DNA of 64,000 nucleotides from CAYUZU01 sp964448675. Its GTDB lineage: Bacteria > Planctomycetota > Phycisphaerae > UBA1845 > Fen-1342. Shown here piece by piece: positions 16,767 through 26,036 of this stretch. Both the position numbers and the translations under genes were made by a program. Under the pieces are notes generated by a model. It saw only the letters and a list, made by a program, of their open reading frames with translations. It was not told the origin of the DNA and made no database searches. The stretch spans positions 1 through 64,000 of the forward strand of contig CAYUZU010000024.1 of the NCBI GenBank assembly GCA_964448675.1. Direction: 5' to 3'. Every line of letters starts with the position of its first letter. Position 1 is the first letter of the stretch.

Positions 16767-17912
16767 TCAGCGCACCACCGGTGCCTCCCCCGTCAGGGCC
16801 ACCCCCAGCCGCTCGCAGACCAGCTGTGGTGCGACGTTGCGGTCGAGCATGCGCTCGGCGTTCGCCACCGCCTGGATGCGGGCCTCGAGCTGGTCGGTCG
16901 CGTGCGTTTCCGCCAGGCGCTCGGCCCGGGCCCGCGCCTCGGCGAGGTAGCAGAGCTGCGGCGTCCCGCTCGCCAGCAACAGGGCTTCGCGATACAGCGC
17001 GGCAACGAGCATCAGCACCAGCTTGAGGCCACCGCGCAGCTCGTCGGTGGCGACGCTCTTGCCGCCGCTGCCCTTGCCGGCGCCCGCCTCGCCTTCCCCT
17101 TCGTCCTCGTCGGCCGCGCGCATGCCCAGGGCCAGCGCTGCCCCCATGTCCACAAGGCCTTTGCCGAAGGCCTCCACATCGCCGCCGCCGAGCGCCGTGA
17201 TCTGTTCACCCGCGGGCGGCAACAGGGCCAGCAGACCGCCGCGCTGCCACGCCAGCGCCACGCCCAGCCGCCCCTCCGAGAGGTTCGCCAAGGCCAGCGC
17301 GTCCGCCGCCGCGAGATCCGTCCGCGCCTGCAGCGTCTCGGCGACGAACGCCCGCGGCAACAGGTCGAACTGCACCCGCTGGCAACGCGAGCGGATCGTC
17401 GGCAACAGCCGCGCGGCGGACGACGTCACGAGCAGCAGGGTCGCGTTTCCCGGCGGCTCCTCGAGCGTCTTCAGCAGCGCGTTCTGTGCTTCCTCGTTCA
17501 TGCGCTCGGCGTCGCGGATCACGAATACGCGCCGCGGCCCCTGGGTCGGCTTCAGCCCCGCCGGGTCGATGAGGAAATGCCGCACGACATCGACGACCAG
17601 ATACAGCCCCTTGCTGTTGCGGATCGTCGGGGTCGGGTGCAGTTTGTGCAGCCCGCGATGAATCAGGTGGTAGTCCGGATGGTTGTCCGTCGCCAGCAAT
17701 CGGCAGCCTGTGCAGGCTCCACACGCATCATCCGCCGGCCCCAGCGATGGCGCCGCGCACAGCAGCCGGGCCGCCATCGCGCGGGCCGTCAGCTCCTTGC
17801 CGACGCCCTCGGGCCCTTCGAACAGGTAGGCGTGCGCCATCCGCCCGCTCGCCAGCGACCGCCGCAGGATCGAGACCGCCCGCGCCTGATGTTGCACATC
17901 AGTCAAACGCAC
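16767..17912 (-). CDS. holB: DNA polymerase III delta' subunit
   Basis: 381 residues. A clamp-loader AAA+ protein: the Walker A is degenerate (GPEGVGKE), consistent with delta'. The Cys cluster (LLCAAP and ACGACTGC) forms the zinc module. The sensor region includes LKTLEEPPGNATLLLVTSSA and the arginine-finger motif RSRCQ. A Glu/Gly/Ala-rich insert (ADEDEGEGEAGAGKGSGGK) lies before the C-terminal collar. The start overlaps the tmk end by 14 bases, giving a replication/dNTP operon tmk-holB as in many bacteria. Confidence 0.88.
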   Translation of the reverse strand: MRLTDVQHQARAVSILRRSLASGRMAHAYLFEGPEGVGKELTARAMAARLLCAAPSLGPADDACGACTGCRLLATDNHPDYHLIHRGLHKLHPTPTIRNSKGLYLVVDVVRHFLIDPAGLKPTQGPRRVFVIRDAERMNEEAQNALLKTLEEPPGNATLLLVTSSAARLLPTIRSRCQRVQFDLLPRAFVAETLQARTDLAAADALALANLSEGRLGVALAWQRGGLLALLPPAGEQITALGGGDVEAFGKGLVDMGAALALGMRAADEDEGEGEAGAGKGSGGKSVATDELRGGLKLVLMLVAALYREALLLASGTPQLCYLAEARARAERLAETHATDQLEARIQAVANAERMLDRNVAPQLVCERLGVALTGEAPVVR

Positions 17913-18576
17913 GCCGCATCACCTCCTGCACTTCCGCCCATACCGTCGCCGCATCGCGGCTCGCGTCCACCACCTCGACCCGGCTCGGATAGATGTCGCC
18001 CAATCCCAGGAACAACTGTCGCACCTTGCGGTGGTAATCGAGCGGGCGGCGCTCCATCGCGTCGGGCGTGGCGCCGTCAAACATGCTGAGCTGCCCCACA
18101 TCGCCCTTGCGCGTGGCGTGGTGCGGCTTGCGTCCGGTCCGTTCGAACCCGACTTCCGGCGGCACATCGAGAATCACCGTCAGGTCGGGCCACAGGTCAT
18201 CCACCGCGTGGCGCCCCAGCTCGATGATCTGCGCGAGCGACACGCCGACCGCGCCCTGGTACGCACACGTCGCCGAGATGAACCGGTCACACAGCACGGT
18301 CTCGCCTGCGTCCAACGCCGGCCGCACGACTTCGTTCACGAGCTGTGCCCGCGAGGCCATGAACAGCAGCGTCTCGCACCGTGGTGCCATCTCGGACAGG
18401 TCGAAGTCCAGCAGCACGTGGCGGATGCGGTCGCCGATCTCGGTGCCGCCGGGGTCGCGCGCCCGCCGACAGTGCCCGCCTTCGGCCGCGACGAGCTCCG
18501 CCAGGTGCTCGAGCACGGTGCCCTTGCCCGAGCCGTCCGGCCCGTCCACCACGATGAATCTGCCCGCCAGTTGCAT
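17899..18576 (-). CDS. tmk: Thymidylate kinase
   Basis: 225 residues. It phosphorylates dTMP to dTDP. P-loop GPDGSGKGT, the DR motif in VLCDRFISAT and the lid region (RKPHHATRKGD) are present; the P-loop is followed by Lys-Gly-Thr as in TmkA-like enzymes. The lid is somewhat long. ATG 18576 (MQLAGRFIVVDGPDGSGKG) fits the family start; longer frames have no homology. It is co-transcribed with holB. Confidence 0.9.
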   Translation of the reverse strand: MQLAGRFIVVDGPDGSGKGTVLEHLAELVAAEGGHCRRARDPGGTEIGDRIRHVLLDFDLSEMAPRCETLLFMASRAQLVNEVVRPALDAGETVLCDRFISATCAYQGAVGVSLAQIIELGRHAVDDLWPDLTVILDVPPEVGFERTGRKPHHATRKGDVGQLSMFDGATPDAMERRPLDYHRKVRQLFLGLGDIYPSRVEVVDASRDAATVWAEVQEVMRRAFD

Positions 18577-18674
18577 GCCCGCGAAGGTAGTGCAATCCAC
18601 GTCGCGCAGCAACCAATGCCCGCTCGCGGCCGCCGCGGTTGACGCCGGGCCGCCGGCAGCCGTCAAATACCGCC

Positions 18675-19259
18675 ATGGACACGCTGACGTGGCTGTTTCT
18701 CGAGTCCCGCCTCGCCCTCGGGGCCCTCCTCGGCACCATGCTGTTCATCCTGCTTGTGCACTGGCGTCGCGGTGGCAAGGCGCGGCCGTTGCATTTGGGC
18801 CTGGTCGTGGCGCTCGTGCTGCTCGTGGTCCAGACGGTCGTGATGACACGCCGCGAGCACGCGCTGCGGGCACTGCAGCAGCTCGAAACCGCCGTCGAGG
18901 ACGCCCAGGTTGCGGCGGTGGCCCCGCTGCTCGCGGCCGGCTTCACGGCCGGCGAAGCGGACTACGACAAGCTCGATCGCACGGCGTTTCTCGAGCTGGT
19001 GCGCGACCGCATGCGCGAAATCGACATCCACTGGGTCCGCCGCACCGAGTTCGAAATGACCGCGTCCGCCGCCGACCGCTTCGTCGTGCACACGACCTAC
19101 CTTGCAGAGTACTCGGCGCGGAACTTCGGCGGCCCGATCCGGTCGAAGTGGGCATTCACCTTCGTCCGCGTGCCGGACGGCTGGCGCATCGGCCACATCC
19201 GGGCGCTGGAGATCGGCGGCCTGGCCCACCCCACGTTCAACCAGATCGGCGGGTTCTAG
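18675..19259 (+). CDS. Membrane-anchored NTF2/SnoaL-like-domain protein
   Basis: 194 residues. Two hydrophobic helices (about 8-28 and 40-58) are followed by a 125-residue soluble domain with an alpha+beta cone layout (FLELVRDRMREIDIHWVRRT, FVVHTTYLAEYSAR, WAFTFVRVPDGWRIGHI), as in NTF2-like folds. It is convergent with the 19256 gene (4-base stop overlap). Function unknown; fold assignment is by pattern only. Confidence 0.7.
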   Translation: MDTLTWLFLESRLALGALLGTMLFILLVHWRRGGKARPLHLGLVVALVLLVVQTVVMTRREHALRALQQLETAVEDAQVAAVAPLLAAGFTAGEADYDKLDRTAFLELVRDRMREIDIHWVRRTEFEMTASAADRFVVHTTYLAEYSARNFGGPIRSKWAFTFVRVPDGWRIGHIRALEIGGLAHPTFNQIGGF

Positions 19260-20809
19260 CCGAAGAAGCGCCGCTCGGCGATGCGCGTTTCGGCCTCGCG
19301 CATGTCCATGACGGACCATTGCAGTGCGGCGCAGGAGATGTGTATCACGACCAGCATGGCGAGCAGGCGCAGCGGCCCGCGGCCGGGGTTGCGCAAGGGA
19401 CGCAGCTGCAGCAGGCCCCCCAGGAGCATCAGCGGCACGAAAGGGATCCACAGGCGCGGCGTCTCGATATTGGTGAAGCCGACCGTCGCGAGCAGCACCA
19501 CACCCGTCGTGAGCAGCAGGGCCCGGCCAAACCGGGCGTCGGGGTCGGTGACCCGCTGCGGCCGGGCGGCGGGCGCGAGTGCCCAGAGCATCACGGCCCA
19601 CCATGCGACGCCGACAAACAGCAGGAACAGCGGAATGCCCAGGAGCTGCCAGGCGAGCGGCATGGCGTCCGGGCCGCGCGTGACCTCGCCTTGCGAAGCG
19701 GCGACGGCGCGGACGCTGGCCAGCAGGTCGAAGTCCACCAGCAGATAGAGCAGCGCGGTGCCGACACAAAACCCCGCAGCCGCCGGCAGGAATGCACAGA
19801 ACAGCAACCGCCGCCGCGCGTCGCGGTCGCCGAGCGCGCTGAGCGCGCTCGCGACGAGCACGACGCCCGCGACCCATACGTGCACCAGGCTCAGCAGCAC
19901 ACCTGCCAGCAGCGCTAGCCCTGCCAGCAGGCCCGCCCAGGGCACACCGCGGCGGGCCGCGTAGAGCCACAACAGCAGCGGCAGCGCGATGGTGAGCAGT
20001 TGGGCCGGGTCCTTGCCCGGCGTGAAGAGCAGCGTCGCGGGGGTGAAGACACACAGCGCGGCGCAGGCGGCGCTGGGGGCGGCGGGCCAATACAGCCGAC
20101 CGACGGCGTAGAAGAGCGGTGCGGACAACAGCCACAGGGTGATGAGCAGCCAGAAGAACATGAGGCCGACGGCGACCGAGTGGCGGATGTTCTCGGCGCC
20201 GGGGATGCGGTCGAGCGGCGCGGTGATGTGCTCTTCGAGGCCGGGCACGACTTGCAGGAGGTCCTCGGCGACCAGCGCCAGCAGTGTCGCGCCCGGCGGG
20301 TTGCTGATGATGCGCGTGCCGCGCATGAGGTGTTCCGGCGTGCGGGCGCGTTGCGGGAAAGCGTGCAGGTAAGCAGCCACGTCGTCGATCTGCAGCGCTT
20401 CATCAACAAACGCGCCGTCGTGAGACATGGAGTGCGTGTTGAATACGTGCTGGTTGAAATGAAACGGCGGGGCGAACCAGGTCCACAACCCCAGCGCGAT
20501 CGCGCCGACGGCGACCACCAGCAGCCCGGCCCGCCGGCGCGCTGCGGTGGTGCTCCCCGCCAGCCACACGCCGGCACCCAGGACCACGCCGATCATGGCG
20601 GCCAGCGGCACGGCCATCAGACGGAAGCTCGAGACCGGCGAGTAGAGGTAGTCGAAGCGGCCCTTGCAGCCCAGCGGAATCGCCAGTTGCCGGCAGACGA
20701 TCAGCGCCAGCAGCGGCAGCACGGCCCCCAGCGCGATACCGAGCCACAGGGGGCGCAGCCGCGTCTGAGCGGGCGGCATCTGGCGGTTCGGCGGGTGCTT
20801 AGCGGTCAT
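19256..20809 (-). CDS. Large multi-pass membrane protein, possible GT-C/GT39-like glycosyltransferase
   Basis: 517 residues with about 11-12 transmembrane segments. The first loop (QIDDVAAYLHAFPQRARTPEHLM then GTRIISNPPGATLL) contains Asp/Glu/His residues between spans 3 and 4, resembling the extracytoplasmic catalytic loop of polyprenyl-sugar-dependent GT-C enzymes. No decisive motif is present. ATG 20809 overlaps the upstream gene's stop by 11 bases, so it is coupled to the MFS-acyltransferase gene. Confidence 0.65.
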   Translation of the reverse strand: MTAKHPPNRQMPPAQTRLRPLWLGIALGAVLPLLALIVCRQLAIPLGCKGRFDYLYSPVSSFRLMAVPLAAMIGVVLGAGVWLAGSTTAARRRAGLLVVAVGAIALGLWTWFAPPFHFNQHVFNTHSMSHDGAFVDEALQIDDVAAYLHAFPQRARTPEHLMRGTRIISNPPGATLLALVAEDLLQVVPGLEEHITAPLDRIPGAENIRHSVAVGLMFFWLLITLWLLSAPLFYAVGRLYWPAAPSAACAALCVFTPATLLFTPGKDPAQLLTIALPLLLWLYAARRGVPWAGLLAGLALLAGVLLSLVHVWVAGVVLVASALSALGDRDARRRLLFCAFLPAAAGFCVGTALLYLLVDFDLLASVRAVAASQGEVTRGPDAMPLAWQLLGIPLFLLFVGVAWWAVMLWALAPAARPQRVTDPDARFGRALLLTTGVVLLATVGFTNIETPRLWIPFVPLMLLGGLLQLRPLRNPGRGPLRLLAMLVVIHISCAALQWSVMDMREAETRIAERRFFG

Positions 20810-22706
20810 TGTCGGGCATCTCGTCGGCGAGGGCGCGGATCTCACGCATGATCAGTTCAGTCGCTTCCTGCGGCGCGGCCTTGTCGCGCTCGCGGCCGCG
20901 GAACGCGGACAGGTCGACAGGCTGGCCGTAGCGCACGCGGGCCTTGTGCCGGCGGAAGAGCGCGAGGAACGGGTTGTAGTCGTACCGGGTACCGCTGAGG
21001 TGAACGGGGATTACCGGGGCGTCGGTGCGCAGGGCGAGCAGCCCCACGCCGGACTTCGCCTCGGGATCTTCCTCGTCGGGCGAAACGTAGGTGCCCTGGG
21101 GGAAGATGCCGAGGCACTGCCCGGCTTTGAGATGCCGCAGCGATTGGGCGAGGAACGACTTGCCGGGTTTTTCGCGGTTGACGGGGACGCAGTTGACCAG
21201 GCGCATGAACCAGCCGGCGATGGGCGCGTGGTAGTAGCGCTGGTCGACGAGAAAACCGACCAGCCGGTGGGGGCAGGTGCTGAGGATGAGCAGGGCGTCG
21301 ATGCCCGACGTGTGGTTTGCCGCAAGGATGACTGGACCCTCGCGCGGCACGGTGCACGGGCCGACGCGTCGCACGCGGGCCCAGAAGCGCACGTAGAAGA
21401 CGAGCACACTCCAGAGCGACGTGATGGTCGTGCTATAGGGGCTCGAGCGGCCGTAGACATTGCTCGACACGAGCAACGCGATGAACATCGCCGCCGCGGT
21501 CAGGACCAGGATCCACGCGACGTAGCGGTCCAGGCCCGCGATGGGCGTCAGCCCGAGTGCGCCGGTGGCCAGCACCATCGCCGCCATGGTCGTCATGTCG
21601 GACACGCCGAAGACGCGGCCGCGCCGGCTGTCGGGCACGAGGCGCTGCAGCGTGGCGTTGATCGTGACCAGCAGGACCGCGCCACCCAGTCCGAGCAGCA
21701 CCAGGCACAGGGCGGCCAGACCGCCCCCGAGCTGCGCCGCAAACACGGCCGCCAGCGCCAGCAACCCCACGGTTGCCAGCGACAGGCCGGTGACGATTGC
21801 CGGCTGAATGCTCAGGCTCGGCCCGACGATGGTCATGAGGACGGCCCCGACGACCATGCCGACCGCCGGCAGCGCCCGGTAATTGCCGACGTCGGAATAG
21901 CGTGTGCTGACGATTTCCTTCACGATCGCCGGCACGCACGAATACACGACGCCCGCCGCTCCCCAGAACAGGGCCCCCAGCCCGATCATCTGGGCCACGC
22001 GGCGGTGCTGCCGGACGTAGGTGAAGCCTTCGAGCAGCGGGGTCAGGACGTGCCGGCGTCCCGGCCGCGTCGGCTGGCGCTGCACGCGCGGTGCGAGGAT
22101 GAGCAGGATGAGTGCCGCGCTGAGCACGTACGTCAGGCTGTTGACGCGAAAGTTCCACACGGCGCCGAAGTGCTCGACCGCGTGGCCGCCGACGGTAAAC
22201 CCGATCATGGCACCGATCGGGGCCAGCGCGCCGATCATGCCGTTGGCACGCACCAGCTGGTCGGAGCGCACCAGCGTCGGCAGCATGGCCTGCCGCGCGG
22301 GCGAGAAGAACGCCGCCAGCACCCCCAGCATCATCTGGGTCGTCATGACGGTGTAGGGGCCGAAGCCCCAGTCCTGGAACGCCGGCACGAGCGTGGCGAA
22401 GTTGATCACCACCACGGCGCGCGCCAGATCGGCCGCGATCATGGTCCCTTTGCGGCTGAAGCGGTCGGCGCACCAGCCGGCGAGGGGTCCCAGCACGATG
22501 TACGGCAGGAAGAGCCCGAATAACATGAGCGCCATCAAGCGCGTGGCCTGCTCGCCTTCCATGGCCGCCATCAGCTTGAGCTGGCCGAGGTCGTTGAAGT
22601 TGTCGCCGACGGCGGCGATGAAGTACGCTGCCCACAGCAGCATGAATCCGCGGTTGCGGAGCAGGCTCTCGGGGTAGGCGGTTCTCGCGGGCGTCGCTGG
22701 GCTCAT
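20799..22706 (-). CDS. MFS transporter fused to a 1-acylglycerol-phosphate-type acyltransferase (LplT-PlsC fusion)
   Basis: 635 residues. Residues 1-415 form a 12-helix MFS permease (FNDLGQLKLMAAM, GPLAGWCADRFSRKGT, RRGRVFGVSDMTTM) most like the lysophospholipid flippase LplT. Residues 430-630 are a PlsC-type acyltransferase with HX4D in ANHTSGIDAL and the downstream IFPQGTY, PVIPVHLSGT motifs. The pair probably re-imports and re-acylates lysophospholipids. Unlike E. coli Aas there is no acyl-ACP synthetase part. ATG 22706 is chosen from the MFS N-terminus. Confidence 0.88.
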   Translation of the reverse strand: MSPATPARTAYPESLLRNRGFMLLWAAYFIAAVGDNFNDLGQLKLMAAMEGEQATRLMALMLFGLFLPYIVLGPLAGWCADRFSRKGTMIAADLARAVVVINFATLVPAFQDWGFGPYTVMTTQMMLGVLAAFFSPARQAMLPTLVRSDQLVRANGMIGALAPIGAMIGFTVGGHAVEHFGAVWNFRVNSLTYVLSAALILLILAPRVQRQPTRPGRRHVLTPLLEGFTYVRQHRRVAQMIGLGALFWGAAGVVYSCVPAIVKEIVSTRYSDVGNYRALPAVGMVVGAVLMTIVGPSLSIQPAIVTGLSLATVGLLALAAVFAAQLGGGLAALCLVLLGLGGAVLLVTINATLQRLVPDSRRGRVFGVSDMTTMAAMVLATGALGLTPIAGLDRYVAWILVLTAAAMFIALLVSSNVYGRSSPYSTTITSLWSVLVFYVRFWARVRRVGPCTVPREGPVILAANHTSGIDALLILSTCPHRLVGFLVDQRYYHAPIAGWFMRLVNCVPVNREKPGKSFLAQSLRHLKAGQCLGIFPQGTYVSPDEEDPEAKSGVGLLALRTDAPVIPVHLSGTRYDYNPFLALFRRHKARVRYGQPVDLSAFRGRERDKAAPQEATELIMREIRALADEMPDNDR

Positions 22707-22833
22707 GGTTCCTCGGCTTGGCTGCGGTGTACGGCGAAACTGTACGAGGCCGCTCGCGGCAGGTAAACCCGCCACCGCCGACGGGCCATGGCGGTAGAAT
22801 AATCGAGAGCGCAGGAATTCGCGGAGGTGCGAT

Positions 22834-23331
22834 ATGCGACGCGTTTTACGACGAACCACGTGGGCCTGCCTGGTGGTGGGCTGGGCGCTGTGGGGCTGCG
22901 AGAGCCAGCCGCCGGCGGGGGAGCAGACCCAGCCGCCGACGCGGCCCGCTCCCAAGCCGGCCCCCGACACCGCTCGGCCCACGCCCCCTCCCCCACCGCC
23001 GCCGACCGAGGTGCCTCGCGAGGAAGCGGCCGCGCCAGAGCTGCCGGACTACTTGGCCGTGGTATCCAAAGGTGATCTGGCGCCGGGCTACGAGCTGCAG
23101 GTCTTGACCGTCGCCGGCCGCAAGCTGTCGATCGATACGCGCAATGTGCAGCGGCTGCGCATCGACCGCGACAAGCTGCCGCTGGAGACCGACCGCAGCA
23201 TCGCCCTGATCCTCGACGGGCAGGGGTTCGAGTGGCGGGCAGACTCGGACATCGAGGAATTCGTCCGGTCGCCCAATGGCGTATGGGAGCCGGTCAAGCC
23301 CGAAGACGAAGCCCCGCGGTACCAGCCCTGA
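22834..23331 (+). CDS. Pro-rich lipoprotein
   Basis: 165 residues. The signal peptide ends in lipobox ALWGC (Cys22). A Pro/Ala-rich linker (about 24-65) precedes a small beta-rich domain (YELQVLTVAGRKLSIDTRNV, ALILDGQGFEWRADSD). GGAGGTGCGAT lies just before ATG 22834, and TAGAAT at about 22794 is a possible -10. Its stop is 2 bases from the next start, so it forms an operon with the methyltransferase. Function unknown. Confidence 0.8.
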   Translation: MRRVLRRTTWACLVVGWALWGCESQPPAGEQTQPPTRPAPKPAPDTARPTPPPPPPPTEVPREEAAAPELPDYLAVVSKGDLAPGYELQVLTVAGRKLSIDTRNVQRLRIDRDKLPLETDRSIALILDGQGFEWRADSDIEEFVRSPNGVWEPVKPEDEAPRYQP

Positions 23332-23333
23332 TC

Positions 23334-23903
23334 ATGGCACGCGACGATTGCCCCTACGTCTCGCGCGGCGGGTTGAAGCTGGCGGCGGCGCTCGACGCGT
23401 TCGCGCTCGACGTCGCCGGCCTGACCTGCGCCGACTTCGGCAGCCACGCGGGGGGCTTCGTCGACTGCCTGCTGCAGCGCGGCGCGCGGCACGTCTTCGC
23501 CGTCGACACCGGCTATGGCGTGCTCGACTACAAGCTGCGCAAGGACGACCGCGTCACGGTCTGCGAACGCACCAACGCGATGCACTTCGACTGCCCCACG
23601 CCCTGCGACCTGATCACCATCGACGTCGGGTGGACGCCGCAGCGGCTGATCCTGCCGGCGGCGCAGCGCGGCCTGGCAGCCGGCGGGCGGGTCGTGTCGC
23701 TGGTCAAGCCGCAATACGAGGCCCCCAAGGCCTGGTTGACTGGTGGGGTCGTGCCCGCGGAGCGGCTGGCGGGGGTGCTGGCCCAGTGTCGCCAGGACGT
23801 GACGCAGCTGGGCTGGCAGGTGCTGGACGACGTGCCGAGCCCGATCTGCGGCCACGGCGGCAACCGCGAGACGCTGTGGCTGCTGGGACGGGACGCGACC
23901 TGA
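23334..23903 (+). CDS. FtsJ/TlyA-like rRNA 2'-O-methyltransferase domain protein without S4 domain
   Basis: 189 residues. The opening YVSRGGLKLAAALDAF is the TlyA catalytic-domain start, followed by SAM site CADFGSHAGGFVDCLLQRGA, VFAVDTGYGVLDYKLR and LVKPQYEAP. TlyA proteins begin with an S4 RNA-binding domain of about 60 residues, which is missing here; the upstream sequence is the lipoprotein gene. Target RNA is uncertain. Confidence 0.82.
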   Translation: MARDDCPYVSRGGLKLAAALDAFALDVAGLTCADFGSHAGGFVDCLLQRGARHVFAVDTGYGVLDYKLRKDDRVTVCERTNAMHFDCPTPCDLITIDVGWTPQRLILPAAQRGLAAGGRVVSLVKPQYEAPKAWLTGGVVPAERLAGVLAQCRQDVTQLGWQVLDDVPSPICGHGGNRETLWLLGRDAT

Positions 23904-23941
23904 ATCCGCAACCGCGAGCGGTCCACCCCGGCCCGCGAATC

Positions 23942-23950
23942 TGCTACAAT
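23942..23950 (+). promoter_or_regulatory. Extended -10 element before the GT9 gene
   Basis: TGCTACAAT fits an extended -10 (TGnTATAAT), putting transcription start within a few bases of ATG 23959, so the mRNA would be nearly leaderless. The -35 region is weak. Confidence 0.4.
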
Positions 23951-23958
23951 GCCCCGCT

Positions 23959-25110
23959 ATGCCTGCGTTTGTGCCCAACAGCAGCCCCAGTCGGATCCTG
24001 GTGGTGATTCCGAACTGGGTTGGCGATGTGGTGATGGCCACCCCCGTTCTGGCTGCGCTGCGCGCCCATTTCGCCGACGCGCGGATCACATACCTGATGC
24101 GGCGCTACGTGAATGACATTCTCGACGGCTGCGGCTGGCATGACCAGGTCTTTCACTGGCCCACCAGCGGCGGCCTGGCCCGCGAGGTCTACACGCTGCG
24201 CATGGCCCGCCGGCTGCGCGGGCAGCGCTTCGACCTCGCCCTGCTGCTGACCAATTCGTTCCGCTCGGCGCTGGCGGCATGGCGCGCCGGCGTGCGGCGT
24301 CGCGTGGGATACGCGCGGGAGGGGCGCGGCTGGCTGCTCACGGACCGCCTGCGGGCGTTGCGGGCGCATGGTGAGTTCGTCCCGGCGCCGGTGCTCGATT
24401 ACTACGTGCGGCTGGCCGAGTATGTGGGCTGCCCGGTGGCGGATCGTCGGCTGCACCTGGGGCTCACGCCGCAACAGGAACGTGCGGGGGAGACCCTGCT
24501 GCGGCGCTACGGCCTGGACGATGACCAGCCGTATGCAGTCATCAATCCCGGGGCGGCGTTCGGCGCGTCGAAGTGCTGGCCGGCCGAGCGTTTCGCGGCG
24601 GTGTGCGATCGGCTGCGCGACGAACACGGCTTGCGCAGCGTGTTGATCGGCAACCCGAAGACCGAAGCGGAGCTGATGCAGGCCATCGCCGACGCGGCGC
24701 GCAGCGCGCCCGTCTGCTGTATCGACCCGCCGACGACGTTGGGCTCGCTGAAGGTGATGGTGCGCGAGGCGTCGCTGCTGGTGTGCAACGACACCGGCCC
24801 GCGGCACTACGGCAACGCGTTCGACGTGCCCACGGTGACGATCTTCGGCCCGACGCACCAGGAGTGGACCGACACGGGGTACGAGCGCGAGGTCAAGCTC
24901 CAGGTGCCCGTGGAGTGCGGGCCGTGCCAGCTCAAACGCTGTCCGATCGACCTGCGCTGCCTGACGAACCTCACCGTCGACATGGTCATGGACGCCGTGC
25001 GCACGGTGTTGGCGCAACGACCGGTGACGCGGGCCCGCGCGGTCGAGTCGGCGCCCGACCTCGCGCCGCCCTTGAGCCCGCCCGCCTGGTCAGTCCAACA
25101 GGAGAGCTGA
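23959..25110 (+). CDS. waaF: Glycosyltransferase family 9 heptosyltransferase (WaaF type)
   Basis: 383 residues. It transfers heptose from ADP-heptose to LPS core. Features: ILVVIPNWVGDVVMATPVL (family N-terminus), LLTNSFRSALAAWRAGV, NPGAAFGASKCWPAERF and VCNDTGPRHYGNAFDVPTV near the nucleotide site, with TIFGPTHQEWT. A Pro-rich C-terminal tail is extra. It starts a four-gene cluster with two kinases and a GT4 enzyme, consistent with core assembly. Confidence 0.9.
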   Translation: MPAFVPNSSPSRILVVIPNWVGDVVMATPVLAALRAHFADARITYLMRRYVNDILDGCGWHDQVFHWPTSGGLAREVYTLRMARRLRGQRFDLALLLTNSFRSALAAWRAGVRRRVGYAREGRGWLLTDRLRALRAHGEFVPAPVLDYYVRLAEYVGCPVADRRLHLGLTPQQERAGETLLRRYGLDDDQPYAVINPGAAFGASKCWPAERFAAVCDRLRDEHGLRSVLIGNPKTEAELMQAIADAARSAPVCCIDPPTTLGSLKVMVREASLLVCNDTGPRHYGNAFDVPTVTIFGPTHQEWTDTGYEREVKLQVPVECGPCQLKRCPIDLRCLTNLTVDMVMDAVRTVLAQRPVTRARAVESAPDLAPPLSPPAWSVQQES

Positions 25111-25115
25111 TTCCG

Positions 25116-26036
25116 GTGCTGACAGAGCATATGCGGATGGATCCGGCGTATCGCGAACGGCTGGCCGCCTGCGGCCTGGACAACGCGCGCGAAGTTCTGG
25201 TACGGGTCACGGGGCGCATTGCGGCGTGGAGTCGCACGACGGACACGCTCCACGTGCCGGCACCGAACGGCTCGCCGGGGTTCTACGTGAAGCGCCATTA
25301 CTTTCCGCGTTGGCGCAACCGCTGGCGCGGGGCGATGCGTGGCACGTTCTTCGGCAGGCACCGTGGGCGGGCCGAGTACCTGGCCCTCAACGCGATGCGC
25401 CGCGTGGGGGTGCCGGCGGTGCGAGGGGTGGCCTTCGGCGGGCAGCGCCTGGCGCACTTCCTGACGGCGTGTTTCCTGATTACCGAGGAAGTGCCGGACG
25501 CGGTCAACCTCACGACGTTTGCGCAGGACGTGGTCGCCGGGCGGCGCCGCCTGAGCCGCGCTTCACGCTGCGCGATGGTCTGTACGCTTGCGCGCCAGCT
25601 CGCATACATGCACGCCAACGGCGTGTCGCACGGCAACCTGTTCTGGCGCAATATCCTCGTGCGCCACGGTCCGGACGGCCGGCCCGAGTACTTCTTCCTC
25701 GACGCCCAGCCACTGCGGCCGTGGGAACGCATGCGGTCGCGCGGCAGCTGGTGGGTGCGCGAGCTCGCCCAGGTCACGGTGTCGGCGCTGCCCTTTACCA
25801 CGCGCGCCGATCGGCTGCGCTTCTTCCACTGTTATACCGAGCAGAGCAAGCTGACCGCGCCGATCAAGGAGGGCCTGCGACAGATCGAGCACCAGGCCGG
25901 GCAGTGGCGGCGGCACGAAGAGCGCCGCGTCCGCATGAATGGCCTCTTCGAGGGGTGGAATCGCCAACTCGCCGAGGAACTGCATCGCCTGCGGCACGGC
26001 GGCCCAATCGCGACGATTGCGGAGCCCGGGGCATGA
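25116..26036 (+). CDS. LPS-core kinase-like protein 1 (RfaP/InaA family)
   Basis: 306 residues from GTG 25116 (GGAG 11 bases upstream); ATG 25131 is a possible alternative. It has a protein-kinase-like fold with a basic N-lobe (FYVKRHYFPRWRNRWRG) and catalytic segment SHGNLFWRNILV followed by FFLDAQPLRPW, equivalent to HxN and DxQ/DFG positions in Kdo/heptose kinases. It probably phosphorylates a sugar of the LPS core. Its TGA overlaps the next start (ATGA). Confidence 0.8.
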   Translation: MLTEHMRMDPAYRERLAACGLDNAREVLVRVTGRIAAWSRTTDTLHVPAPNGSPGFYVKRHYFPRWRNRWRGAMRGTFFGRHRGRAEYLALNAMRRVGVPAVRGVAFGGQRLAHFLTACFLITEEVPDAVNLTTFAQDVVAGRRRLSRASRCAMVCTLARQLAYMHANGVSHGNLFWRNILVRHGPDGRPEYFFLDAQPLRPWERMRSRGSWWVRELAQVTVSALPFTTRADRLRFFHCYTEQSKLTAPIKEGLRQIEHQAGQWRRHEERRVRMNGLFEGWNRQLAEELHRLRHGGPIATIAEPGA

